64,000 nt of DNA from Klebsiella variicola (GTDB lineage: Bacteria > Pseudomonadota > Gammaproteobacteria > Enterobacterales > Enterobacteriaceae): assembly GCF_000828055.2 (NCBI RefSeq), contig NZ_CP010523.2, positions 4,650,001-4,714,000 of the forward strand, given 5' to 3'. The notes under the pieces are model-generated. The model searched no databases. It saw only the letters and a list, made by a program, of their open reading frames with translations, and was not told the origin of the DNA. The translations under genes were made by a program, and so were the position numbers. Numbering within the stretch: position 1 is the stretch's first letter; the number at the start of each line of letters is the position of its first letter. Shown in pieces: positions 1-11,614 of the stretch.

Positions 1-1033
1 TGGTAGCCGATTTGAGAAAGAAGCCGCAGATCACCAGCGCGATATAGGCCGCCACCATGTGGTCGCGCAGCACCACCGACGCCACCAGCGCTGCCGCAAA
101 ACTGTAGAGCGAGAAGCGAACCCACAGACGACGCTTACCGCTGTGGTCGCTGAACAACGAAATAACATAGATCCCGGCCAGCGTGGCGACAAACGGCAGC
201 ACCGCCAGGAAGCCAACGCTGGCCATGTTGCCGCCGGTTAACCCCTTCAGAATGGTCGGCAGCCACAGCGTGTAGCCATAATCCCCGGTCTGGTAGAAAA
301 AATTGAGGATCACCAGCTTCATCAGTCCGGCATTACCAAACACATCCTTCACCGGGGCCTTGCTGACAGGGGCTTCTGCCTGCTTCGCCGCACGCTCGGC
401 GGCCAGGGTGGTCACCAGATAGTCACGCTCGCGGGCGGGCAACCAGTGGGCCTCTTGCGGACGGTCACTGATCATAAACCACCACACGACCAGCACCACC
501 AGCGACAACAGCCCTTCGATGATAAACAGCCAGCGCCAGTCAAGCGCCGCAATAATGGCGCCGGAGACCGGCGCGGTGAGCATGCCGCCGAGCGGGGCAA
601 ACATCATCACAAACGCGTTCGCGCGACCCAGCTCTTTTTCCGGAAACCAATTGCTGACCATGGTCAGCACTACCGGCAGCATTCCCCCTTCCGAAACCCC
701 GAGAATAAATCGCAGCACCAGCAGTTGATATTGATGAGTCACAAACCCTGTCGCCACGGAAACGATAGCCCAGGCTACCAGCGACCAGGCAATAAATTTT
801 TTACCGCTGCCGTTAACCGCAATTCGCCCACCGGGAATTTGCAAAAATAAATAACCAATAAAAAAGATACCACTGGCCACGCCGGCCATTTGGCTGGTAA
901 TGCCTAAATCGGCCTCCATGCCGCCTGGCAGGGCAAAGCTAATATTAACCCGGTCCATAAATGACATAATACAGGCAATTAACACCGGCACAATGATACG
1001 CAGCCAACGGGTGCTGGGAATTTTCTCGTTCAT
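1..1033 (-). CDS. MFS transporter, anion:cation symporter type, 3' end cut by window edge
   Basis: Reading leftward from the ATG at 1033 gives 344 codons of a polytopic membrane protein; the C-terminus lies beyond the window. The N-terminus MNEKIPSTRW leads into a first membrane segment followed by the MDRVNIS motif, and IPGGRIAVNGSGKK is the loop 2-3 signature of major facilitator proteins. These features fit the anion:cation symporter family, which imports sugar acids such as gluconate, ketogluconate, glucarate or galactonate. It lies 70 bp downstream of a D-2-hydroxyacid dehydrogenase on the same strand, so the two are probably co-transcribed. The neighbouring ketogluconate reductase, gluconokinase and IdnR-like repressor suggest a gluconate or ketogluconate substrate; that is inference, and the exact substrate cannot be read from the sequence. 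Confidence 0.88.
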   Translation of the reverse strand, partial: MNEKIPSTRWLRIIVPVLIACIMSFMDRVNISFALPGGMEADLGITSQMAGVASGIFFIGYLFLQIPGGRIAVNGSGKKFIAWSLVAWAIVSVATGFVTHQYQLLVLRFILGVSEGGMLPVVLTMVSNWFPEKELGRANAFVMMFAPLGGMLTAPVSGAIIAALDWRWLFIIEGLLSLVVLVVWWFMISDRPQEAHWLPARERDYLVTTLAAERAAKQAEAPVSKAPVKDVFGNAGLMKLVILNFFYQTGDYGYTLWLPTILKGLTGGNMASVGFLAVLPFVATLAGIYVISLFSDHSGKRRLWVRFSLYSFAAALVASVVLRDHMVAAYIALVICGFFLKSAT

Positions 1034-1103
1034 ATATTTGCACTCTCTATGCAGAGGTTATTGTTTTGATTGAGATCGCGCGGGTACAGAAATAAAAAGC
1101 TAA

Positions 1104-2054
1104 TTAATCGATAGCGTTTGGCAGCGCTGCGCCGGCAAACCAGGCGGCGACGTTAGCAAAAACCACTTCGCTCATTTTCTGTCGTGTTTCCTGCGTGGCG
1201 CTGGCGACATGCGGCTGCAGCACCACGTTATCGAGGGCGATCAGCGCCGCCGGGACCTGGGGTTCCTGTTCGAAAACATCGAGCCCGGCCCCGGCGATAA
1301 CGCCGTTTTGTAACGCGTGGATCAACGCCTTTTCATCCACCAGCGAACCGCGGGCAATATTGATAAGCCAGGCATGCGCCGGCATCACGTTAAACACCGA
1401 GGCGTCGATGATGCCGCGGTTCGCCTCGCCGCCGGATGCGGCAATCACCAGAAAATCGCTCTCATGCGCCAGGATATGCAGGTCGGCACACCACTGATAA
1501 TCGAGGCCCGCTATCTTTTTACGGTCGGTATACAGCACCTGCATATCAAAACCCCGCGCCCGGCGGGCGATCGCCTGGCCAATATTCCCCATACCCAGCA
1601 GGCCGATACGCTTCCCGCTGACCTGAGTCGCCAACGGCATACCACCGCTCAGCCAGCGTCCCTCGCGGACAAAGCGATCGCCCTGACAGAGCTGACGGGA
1701 ACCGGCCAGCAGCAGCCCCATCGCCAGGTCAGCGACATCATTCGTCAACACCCCGGAGGTGATGGTGACGGCAATTTGCCGCGAGCGGGCATACGCCAGA
1801 TCCACCGCATCGGTACCGACGCCGAAGATGGCAATCAGCCCAGCCTGAGGCAGCAACTCAAGGACGCTGTTTGCTACGCCGACGTCGCCGCGAGTGACCA
1901 CGACGGCAATGTTCTCTCCTTGTTCACGCAGAAAGGCGATCGGATCGTCCTGCTCGTAGAGACGCAGCAGCGGGAAATGCTCCGCCAGCTGCAGCTGCAG
2001 GGTTTCAATTACGGGGGCCACTAAAAGGACGGCGCGGGGAATAACACTCTTCAT
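1104..2054 (-). CDS. D-2-hydroxyacid dehydrogenase (GhrB / ketogluconate reductase-like)
   Basis: This 316-residue protein has the D-isomer 2-hydroxyacid dehydrogenase fold. The NAD(P)-binding motif GLLGMGNIGQ is at 151-160, with catalytic Arg235 (NIARGS), Glu264 (FEQEP) and His282 (QPHVAS). The family reduces glyoxylate, hydroxypyruvate or 2-keto sugar acids to D-hydroxyacids. I start it at the ATG at 2054, preceded by AGGTGAT, rather than at a longer in-frame start at 2099 that would add 15 unconserved residues. A sugar-acid MFS permease follows on the same strand. The pairing recalls 2-ketogluconate uptake and reduction modules, but substrate preference is inference. A CRP-like site lies about 75 bp upstream. 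Confidence 0.88.
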   Translation of the reverse strand: MKSVIPRAVLLVAPVIETLQLQLAEHFPLLRLYEQDDPIAFLREQGENIAVVVTRGDVGVANSVLELLPQAGLIAIFGVGTDAVDLAYARSRQIAVTITSGVLTNDVADLAMGLLLAGSRQLCQGDRFVREGRWLSGGMPLATQVSGKRIGLLGMGNIGQAIARRARGFDMQVLYTDRKKIAGLDYQWCADLHILAHESDFLVIAASGGEANRGIIDASVFNVMPAHAWLINIARGSLVDEKALIHALQNGVIAGAGLDVFEQEPQVPAALIALDNVVLQPHVASATQETRQKMSEVVFANVAAWFAGAALPNAID

Positions 2055-2121
2055 CAGATCACCTGTTTGACGTTTGGTTACGACGGTAGCCACTATCAAA
2101 CGGGTTTTTATCGGGGGATTT

Positions 2122-2137
2122 TGCGATCTGTATCACG
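2122..2137 (-). promoter_or_regulatory. candidate CRP site upstream of the dehydrogenase
   Basis: TGCGATCTGTATCACG matches the CRP consensus TGTGA-N6-TCACA at eight of ten defined positions. It sits about 70 bp upstream of the dehydrogenase start, a usual position for cAMP-CRP activation of a catabolic operon. A half-site ATGTTACCGG, resembling one arm of the GntR/IdnR operator, follows at 2158-2167. Both assignments are by eye. Confidence 0.6.
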
Positions 2138-2264
2138 CTGAATCGTGTTAAAAATGCATGTTACCGGACGCGTGATCGTGAAGACAAAACGGCGACCAGA
2201 CAGGCGATGGACTGCGCGCGCATTAACCTTTTGCTAACACACGACAGGCGCTGGCTGGTGGCCG

Positions 2265-3257
2265 TTAAATCGTTTCGCCCATCGACAGGCGGTAGTGGAG
2301 ATCCACCTTTTCAATGGTGGGCAGTCCTTTGATTTTCTTTATTAAAATCTCTGTCGCCACCTTACCCATCTCGAAGCGCGGCGTCAGGACGCTGGCCAGC
2401 CGGGGAGAGACGATCTGGCCAATCTCCAGGCCATGAAAGCCCGCGATAGCCAGCTCCTGGGGCACGCTGATACCGGATGCCAGGCACTCCTGTAACACGC
2501 CCACCGCCAGGTCGTCATTAGTGCACAGGATACCGTCCATATCGGCGTACATTTGCCGCGCCAGGGTCATCATGCCGGTGCCAATGGAAACCGACGAGAC
2601 TTTATTCGGCGCAATGCGCCCCACCGCCAGCCCGGCACTCTCCATCGCCCGACAGTAGCCCAGATAACGCTGCTCGTCGCGGACGTCGGACATCGAGCCG
2701 AAGTAGATGATCCGTCGTTTACCGCTGGCCAGCAGCATGGTGGTCATATCGAAGCCGGCCTGGAAGTTATCGAATCCGACGTTGATGCGTCCTGGATTCT
2801 CCGCCAGCCCCATCACTTCGGCGATCGGGATCTTCGCGGCATTCAGATACTTGTCCGCCCGCAGGGAGTGCACCGACTCGGTCAGCAGCAGTCCTTTCAC
2901 ATTAAACGCCAGCACGGCGGCAATCTGCTCCTCTTCACGCTGGCGATCGTAGTCGTAATTCACCACCAGCGTCTGGTAACCATGCCCGGCGGCAACAGAT
3001 TCGATGCCGGCCAGCAGATCGGCAAAAATTTGATTATGAAAGGAGGGAATGAGTACGCCAATCCGCGGCACGGCGACGCTGGTCATCGCCGGATTATCCG
3101 GGTCGGGCTGATAGCCGATCTCCGCTATCACGCTGGCAATACGCTCCGCCGTCTCCGGTTTCACCTTTTCCGGGGTGCGCAAATAGCGGCTAACGGTCAT
3201 CTTGGTTACGCCAGCCAGCTCGGCAATATCATGGAGAGTAATGCGTTGTGCTTTCAT
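2265..3257 (-). CDS. LacI/GalR-family repressor, IdnR/GntR-like
   Basis: A 330-residue LacI-family regulator. The N-terminal helix-turn-helix (ITLHDIAELAGVTKMTVSRY, residues 6-25) is followed by a periplasmic-binding-protein-like effector domain containing VLIPSFHNQIFADLLAGIES, a segment very like E. coli IdnR and GntR. The protein most likely binds gluconate, 5-ketogluconate or a phosphorylated form and represses the flanking operons. I chose the ATG at 3257 (MKAQRIT), aligning with IdnR; a TTG at 3272 would add five residues. It is encoded divergently from idnO with about 236 bp between. The dehydrogenase-permease pair lies downstream on the same strand beyond a separate promoter region. 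Confidence 0.9.
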   Translation of the reverse strand: MKAQRITLHDIAELAGVTKMTVSRYLRTPEKVKPETAERIASVIAEIGYQPDPDNPAMTSVAVPRIGVLIPSFHNQIFADLLAGIESVAAGHGYQTLVVNYDYDRQREEEQIAAVLAFNVKGLLLTESVHSLRADKYLNAAKIPIAEVMGLAENPGRINVGFDNFQAGFDMTTMLLASGKRRIIYFGSMSDVRDEQRYLGYCRAMESAGLAVGRIAPNKVSSVSIGTGMMTLARQMYADMDGILCTNDDLAVGVLQECLASGISVPQELAIAGFHGLEIGQIVSPRLASVLTPRFEMGKVATEILIKKIKGLPTIEKVDLHYRLSMGETI

Positions 3258-3410
3258 CTGTGTGTCCGCCAAATACCTGACTGCTTCAGGCCATTATGCC
3301 TGTCGGGGGGGCAAAAGAGAATGCCAGTCCGTAGCCGTTAACCTGTTGAGTCAGCGAGATTTACCGGCAGCGTCACGTTTAAAGTAACCCCTTTTTGTAA
3401 CACGGTTCCG

Positions 3411-3426
3411 AGTGATCTTCATCACA
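3411..3426 (+). promoter_or_regulatory. candidate CRP site upstream of idnO
   Basis: AGTGATCTTCATCACA carries the GTGA-N6-TCAC core of the CRP consensus as a clean palindrome. Its centre is about 75 bp before the idnO start, in the divergent region shared with the repressor. Two TTACCGG cores (3361-3367, and 3434-3440 in reverse) flank it and may be arms of operators for the IdnR/GntR-like repressor. CRP activation with local repression is the known logic for E. coli gluconate genes. Confidence 0.7.
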
Positions 3427-3493
3427 GTTTCCCCCGGTAAAAATCCGTGAGATAGGGCACAGGTTTTCTTCAGCCGCTAATCAGGATATCGAG

Positions 3494-4258
3494 ATGAACG
3501 ATCTTTTCAGCTTACAAGGTAAACGCATTTTAATTACGGGCGCAGGACAGGGGATCGGTTTTGTCATGGCTCAGGGTCTGGCGCAATATGGCGCAGAAAT
3601 CATTATTAATGACCTTTCTGCCCCGCGAGCGGACGATGCGGTGATGAAGCTCCGCGACGAAGGCGCCACCGCCCATGCTGCGGTATTTAACGTGACCGAT
3701 GCCGAGGCCGTTGAAGAAGCCATTGCCAATATCGAAGCGCATCTTGGCCCGATTGACGTGTTATTCAATAACGCCGGGATCCAGCGCCGCCACCCGTTTA
3801 CCGAATTCCCGGTGCAGGAATGGAATGACGTGATTTCAGTTAACCAGACGGCGGTATTTCTCGTCTCTCAGGCCGTCGCGAAGCGCATGGTTGACCGCCA
3901 GCAGGGAAAAATCATCAATATCTGCTCCATGCAGAGCGAGCTGGGGCGCGACACCATCACCCCCTACGCCGCCGCCAAAGGCGCGGTGAAGATGCTAACC
4001 CGCGGAATGTGCGTTGAGCTGGCGCGGCACAACATTCAGGTCAACGGCATTGCCCCGGGCTACTTTAATACGGCGATGACCCGGACGCTGGTTGAGGATA
4101 AGGCGTTTACCGACTGGTTATGCAAACGCACCCCTGCCGCCCGCTGGGGCGATCCGCAGGAGCTGGTCGGCGCTGCCGTCTTTTTATCGTCAAACGCGTC
4201 GAATTTCGTCAACGGCCATCTGCTGTTCGTTGACGGCGGCATGCTGGTCGCGGTCTGA
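3494..4258 (+). CDS. idnO: gluconate 5-dehydrogenase / 5-keto-D-gluconate reductase
   Basis: IdnO interconverts 5-keto-D-gluconate and D-gluconate with NAD(P)H in the cytoplasm. The 254-residue protein is a classical short-chain dehydrogenase. The cofactor motif TGAGQGIG is at 15-22, NNAG at 92-95, and the catalytic Ser145, Tyr158 and Lys162 are present (SMQSEL and PYAAAK contexts). The segments RRHPFTEFPVQEWND and FVNGHLLFVDGGMLVAV closely resemble E. coli IdnO. The start is preceded by AGGATATCG. Gluconokinase follows 12 bp downstream, so reduction and phosphorylation are linked. The idnD L-idonate dehydrogenase and idnT of the E. coli operon are not in this window. Confidence 0.95.
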   Translation: MNDLFSLQGKRILITGAGQGIGFVMAQGLAQYGAEIIINDLSAPRADDAVMKLRDEGATAHAAVFNVTDAEAVEEAIANIEAHLGPIDVLFNNAGIQRRHPFTEFPVQEWNDVISVNQTAVFLVSQAVAKRMVDRQQGKIINICSMQSELGRDTITPYAAAKGAVKMLTRGMCVELARHNIQVNGIAPGYFNTAMTRTLVEDKAFTDWLCKRTPAARWGDPQELVGAAVFLSSNASNFVNGHLLFVDGGMLVAV

Positions 4259-4273
4259 GAGAAGGAGCGCATG

Positions 4274-4804
4274 ATGGCAGGACAATGCATTATTTTGATG
4301 GGCGTCTCCGGAACCGGCAAATCCACCGTCGGTCAGGCATTGGCCCACGCGCTGGGAGCGAAATTTATCGACGGCGACGACCTTCATCCACGCAACAATA
4401 TCGTCAAAATGGCCACCAGCCAGCCGCTGAATGATGAGGATCGTCAGCCGTGGCTGACGCGTATCGCCGACGTCATTTTCAGTCTTGAGCAGAAAAACGA
4501 GTCAGGTGTATTGGTCTGTTCCGCATTAAAAAAGCGCTATCGCGACCGCCTGCGTGAGGGGAACGCGAAGCTACGCTTCCTGTGGTTGACCGGGGATTAT
4601 GACTGCATTTTGCAGCGAATGCGCCAGCGTAAAGGCCACTTTATGCCAGAAGCGTTACTGCGTAGCCAGTTCGCCGCCCTGGAGACGCCAGACGCCAGTG
4701 AAAGCGATGTTCTGGCCGTCGATATTACCCCCGACATCGCCAGTATTGTCGCTCACTCATTAACGTTACTTCATTCGCAACAACCGCAGAGGATCCCGGC
4801 ATGA
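4274..4804 (+). CDS. idnK: gluconokinase, IdnK-type
   Basis: It phosphorylates D-gluconate to 6-phosphogluconate with ATP, feeding the pentose phosphate and Entner-Doudoroff pathways. The 176-residue protein has a Walker A loop GVSGTGKS at 10-17, then the family motifs IDGDDLHP, PLNDEDRQPWL and VCSALKKRYRD. The start MAGQCIILMG parallels E. coli IdnK (MAGESFILMG), so I use the ATG at 4274; the preceding ATG at 4271 would add one Met and sits very close to the GAAGGAG ribosome site. It resembles IdnK more than GntK at the N-terminus, but the two paralogues are similar and the label is approximate. The stop overlaps the next start as ATGA. Confidence 0.92.
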   Translation: MAGQCIILMGVSGTGKSTVGQALAHALGAKFIDGDDLHPRNNIVKMATSQPLNDEDRQPWLTRIADVIFSLEQKNESGVLVCSALKKRYRDRLREGNAKLRFLWLTGDYDCILQRMRQRKGHFMPEALLRSQFAALETPDASESDVLAVDITPDIASIVAHSLTLLHSQQPQRIPA

Positions 4805-5268
4805 TTATCGATACCTTAACCGCCGCCGCCGAAAATGAGCTCTATCCGCCGGTGATCCGCCAGGCGCTGCAGGCCGTGTTACAGCAACAACCGCACGCGC
4901 TGCCGCCGGGGAAATATACCGTCGAGAGTGATAATGTGTTTTTTACCGTCGTCGAAGGCCATACCCGGCCGCTGAGCGAGCAACGCCCGGAATATCATCG
5001 TCAATATCTCGACATTCACATTGTGCTGAAAGGTGAAGAGATCATCGGTGCCGGGAATAAAGGGCTGCCGGTCGTTGAAGATGGTCACTTCAACACGACG
5101 CAGGATATCGGTTTCTGTCAGGCTATCGACAGCGAAACGCTGATTCATCTCTACCCGGAAGAGCTGGCGATCCTCTTCCCTGGCGAATTACACCGCCCGA
5201 TGGCCTGCCTCGAACAAGGCGCAGCGTTGCGTAAAATCGTGGTTAAAATCGATCGCGCGCTACTGTAA
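4801..5268 (+). CDS. YhcH/YjgK/YiaL-family protein
   Basis: A 155-residue cupin-like protein of the DUF386 family, which includes TabA, YiaL and the beta-galactosidase subunit EbgC. The diagnostic core is visible: RPEYHRQYLDIHIVLKGEE near the middle and LAILFPGELHRPMA near the end, with conserved His and Glu residues expected to bind a metal. Family members occur in sugar-acid and sialic-acid operons, and a role in sugar isomerisation or mutarotation has been proposed. Here it is translationally coupled to gluconokinase by a 4-nt ATGA overlap and is the last gene of the operon. Its reaction in this pathway is not known. Confidence 0.88.
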   Translation: MIIDTLTAAAENELYPPVIRQALQAVLQQQPHALPPGKYTVESDNVFFTVVEGHTRPLSEQRPEYHRQYLDIHIVLKGEEIIGAGNKGLPVVEDGHFNTTQDIGFCQAIDSETLIHLYPEELAILFPGELHRPMACLEQGAALRKIVVKIDRALL

Positions 5269-5278
5269 CGCGCTCGTT

Positions 5279-5305
5279 AGGCCCCGCACACTCCCCGCGG
5301 GGCCT
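5279..5305. terminator. hairpin between convergent genes
   Basis: AGGCCCCGC (5279-5287) pairs perfectly with GCGGGGCCT (5297-5305) around a 9-nt loop. It lies 10 bp after the YhcH-family stop and just beyond the convergent lipoprotein gene, so it can stop transcripts from both sides. There is no strong U tract on either strand. Confidence 0.6.
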
Positions 5306-5315
5306 GGGATAACCA

Positions 5316-5549
5316 TTAGTTATCCAGCTCATCCATGGACTTCACCTGGTCGCGGTTAATCTGCTCCACGCGGCCGGTTTCGGCATTTTTGTATGAGACG
5401 AGGCCGGTGTCATCATCCACCTGCGGTTTGCCGCTGGTGACAATGGTCTTGCCATCGGTTGTTTTGATCGACTGATTCGATGAGCATCCGGCCACGAACA
5501 TGATTGCCGTCGCTGCCAGTGCGGATGCCACCAGAATATTGTTCCGCAT
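5316..5549 (-). CDS. YgdI/YgdR-family small lipoprotein
   Basis: A 77-residue predicted outer or inner membrane lipoprotein. The signal peptide MRNNILVASALAATAIMFVA ends in the lipobox VAGC, with the lipidated Cys at residue 22. The rest carries the DUF903 pattern IKTTDGKTIVTSGKPQVDDD followed by a SYKNAETGR-type segment, as in E. coli YgdI and YgdR. I start at the ATG at 5549 because AGGAGG lies directly upstream; a longer in-frame start at 5573 would spoil the signal peptide. Function is unknown. It lies between the gluconate operon and the carAB terminator and is probably monocistronic. Confidence 0.88.
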   Translation of the reverse strand: MRNNILVASALAATAIMFVAGCSSNQSIKTTDGKTIVTSGKPQVDDDTGLVSYKNAETGRVEQINRDQVKSMDELDN

Positions 5550-5655
5550 TGTATCCTCCTGTCTTTTCATCAATAGGTATCGTTATGGTGCTCACTATAG
5601 TTAGCCTGACCCGACAGGTGGTTAAAAGCAGAACTCTCCGAAGATGACTGCAGCC

Positions 5656-5684
5656 AAAAAAAGGGCTGACGATGTCGTCAGCCC
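5656..5684 (-). terminator. carAB terminator
   Basis: A strong stem GGGCTGACGA/TCGTCAGCCC at 5663-5684 is followed on the minus strand by seven T (A run at 5656-5662). It is an intrinsic terminator 33 bp after the carB stop. Confidence 0.9.
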
Positions 5685-5716
5685 TGGTTTATTGCTCTCC
5701 GGCCAGGCCGGCGCGC

Positions 5717-8941
<3,225 letters not shown>

Positions 8942-8958
8942 TGCTCTTTTACTCCTGA

Positions 8959-10107
8959 TTATTTCGCGGACTGACGGTAGAGCTCAATTAACTCGATAAA
9001 GTGGTCGAACAGCGGCGCGGCATCGTGCGGCCCCGGGCTCGCTTCAGGGTGCCCCTGGAAGCTAAACGCCGGTTTGTCGGTACGATGAATGCCCTGCAGG
9101 GTGCCGTCGAACAGCGACTTGTGGGTCACGCGCAGGTTGGCCGGCAAGGTGGCTTCGTCAACCGCAAAACCGTGGTTCTGCGCGGTGATCATCACCACAT
9201 TGTTATCAATATCTTTCACCGGATGGTTGCCGCCGTGGTGGCCGAACTTCATCTTAATGGTCTTCGCACCACTCGCCAGCGCCAGCAGCTGATGGCCAAG
9301 GCAGATACCGAATACCGGAATATCGGTCTCAAGGAATTTTTCAATCGCGTCGATAGCGTAATCGCACGGCGCCGGGTCGCCTGGGCCGTTAGAGAGGAAA
9401 ATACCGTCCGGATTCATTTTCAGCACGTCTTCGGCAGAGGTCTGCGCCGGCACCACCGTCAGGCGGCAGCCGCGGTCCACCAGCATGCGCAGGATGTTGC
9501 GTTTCGCGCCGAAGTCATACGCCACAACGTGGAACGGCAGCTCGCTTTCCGCTTTCGCTTCCGGCAGGTCGCCCGCCAGAGTCCAGCTGCCCTGCGTCCA
9601 GCTGTAGGTTTCTGCGGTGGTCACTTCCTTCGCCAGATCCATGCCGTTCAGACCCGGGAACGCTTTCGCTTTCTCCAGCGCCAGCTGAGCATCCGGGCTG
9701 TCGCCCGCGATGATGCAGCCGTTCTGCGCCCCTTTCTCACGCAGCAGACGCGTCAGCTTGCGGGTATCGATATCGGCAATCGCCACGATGTTATGGCGCT
9801 TCAGATAAGAAGAAAGATCTTCAGTATTGCGGAAGTTGCTGGCAATCAGCGGCAGATCGCGGATCACCAGACCCTGCGCGTGTACCTGAGAAGATTCTTC
9901 ATCGGCGGCGTTGGTGCCGACATTACCAATATGAGGATAAGTAAGAGTGACGATTTGGCGGGAATAGGAAGGATCAGTGAGGATTTCTTGATAACCGGTC
10001 ATTGAAGTATTGAAAACGACTTCCCCAACCGCCGTGCCGGTTGCCCCGATGGCCCGACCGTGAAACTGGGTTCCGTCTTCCAGAACCAATAGCGCTGACT
10101 TAATCAA
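8959..10107 (-). CDS. carA: carbamoyl-phosphate synthase small subunit, TTG start
   Basis: CarA is the glutamine amidotransferase subunit that hydrolyses glutamine and channels ammonia to CarB. The 382-residue protein has an N-terminal CPSase-specific domain ([19 protein letters not shown]) and a C-terminal class I GATase domain with nucleophile Cys near 269 ([14 protein letters not shown]) and the His-Glu pair in [14 protein letters not shown] use the TTG at 10107: the ribosome site GGAGGGTG sits properly before it, E. coli carA also starts with TTG, and the product then has the same length. An upstream in-frame ATG at 10134 would add nine residues and run through an ArgR box. Regulation is by the two ARG boxes and upstream pyrimidine-responsive sequences. 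Confidence 0.97.
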   Translation of the reverse strand: MIKSALLVLEDGTQFHGRAIGATGTAVGEVVFNTSMTGYQEILTDPSYSRQIVTLTYPHIGNVGTNAADEESSQVHAQGLVIRDLPLIASNFRNTEDLSSYLKRHNIVAIADIDTRKLTRLLREKGAQNGCIIAGDSPDAQLALEKAKAFPGLNGMDLAKEVTTAETYSWTQGSWTLAGDLPEAKAESELPFHVVAYDFGAKRNILRMLVDRGCRLTVVPAQTSAEDVLKMNPDGIFLSNGPGDPAPCDYAIDAIEKFLETDIPVFGICLGHQLLALASGAKTIKMKFGHHGGNHPVKDIDNNVVMITAQNHGFAVDEATLPANLRVTHKSLFDGTLQGIHRTDKPAFSFQGHPEASPGPHDAAPLFDHFIELIELYRQSAK

Positions 10108-10117
10108 AACACCCTCC

Positions 10118-10156
10118 AGAGAATATCCACTCACTTTATTTGCATATTAATTCATA
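10118..10156 (-). promoter_or_regulatory. ArgR boxes of the carAB promoter P2
   Basis: Two 18-bp ARG boxes lie three bases apart just upstream of carA. Read on the minus strand they are TATGAATTAATATGCAAA (10156-10139) and AGTGAGTGGATATTCTCT (10135-10118), both close to the ArgR consensus around TGAATnnnnATTCA. The arrangement matches the arginine-repressed P2 promoter of E. coli carAB. Confidence 0.85.
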
Positions 10157-10480
10157 AACACGATCTGAATCAATGCAAATCTGTTGCCAGCAGATTTTTG
10201 GCAAACGGCGGCATTCTGGAGAGATGTCGGATAAAAGTCAACTTAAAGCGGAGATTTTTAATGTCATTTTACGCCACTGGCGCATAACATGTGATTTTTA
10301 CGCCAAAAAGATCAACAAACCTGGCTGAGAAAACGCTTGCGGACGGGAAAGAGTGTAAAACCTGGCGACGAAGCGCTAAAAAGTGGACTAAATGGTCAAA
10401 ATTTACATTTCATTCACCAAAAACAGCATGAATATTATTATTTATAGCTATCACAACGTAAAACACACACCAAACCCATA
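10157..10480. other. carA-dapB intergenic region
   Basis: About 320 bp without a gene. It lies between the ARG boxes of carA and the dapB terminator, so it should hold the distal pyrimidine-regulated carA promoter P1 and its IHF, PepA and PurR targets known from E. coli. It is AT-rich, especially at 10380-10460. I cannot pick those protein sites out individually with confidence. Confidence 0.5.
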
Positions 10481-10510
10481 AAAATAAAAAAGGGCAACAA
10501 TATATTGCCC
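10481..10510 (-). terminator. dapB terminator
   Basis: GGGCAA (10492-10497) pairs with TTGCCC (10505-10510). On the minus strand the stem is followed by a T-rich run, the complement of 10481-10491. It lies 55 bp beyond the dapB stop. Confidence 0.8.
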
Positions 10511-10564
10511 CTTGCATCAATAACTTATTGATTGCAATAACCACATCACGATGGGTAATAATCG

Positions 10565-11401
<837 letters not shown>

Positions 11402-11570
11402 TTAACATTACGTAAATTGTTTTCAGAGTAACCAGCCCGTCAGCGGGCCGCTACTCAAAAACGCCGATAATTAGAAATTTATGACAAACGGCGGACGATA
11501 TCAGTAAAAACTATACGATTGTGCCGCAATTCCATGTTTACGTAGTGACAACCGGGAAGACTAATGATGG

Positions 11571-11601
11571 CGCCTTCGCCCGTACAGTGCGGGCGAAGGC
11601 G
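11571..11601 (-). terminator. citCDEFG terminator
   Basis: A perfect 12-bp stem, CGCCTTCGCCCG (11571-11582) with CGGGCGAAGGCG (11590-11601), sits 14 bp beyond the citG stop. No long T run follows on the minus strand, but it is by far the strongest hairpin in the gap between citG and dapB. Confidence 0.7.
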
Positions 11602-11614
11602 GTGTTGCAGTGGG

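Noticed and set aside
446..850. 134-codon plus-strand ORF at the left edge
   Set aside because: It is antisense to the MFS transporter, which has proper membrane segments and family motifs. The ORF product is Gln/His/Arg-rich with no domain.
10108..10134. Upstream ATG for carA adding nine residues
   Set aside because: Translation would run through an ArgR box of the promoter. The TTG at 10107 has the correctly placed GGAGGGTG and gives the E. coli CarA length.
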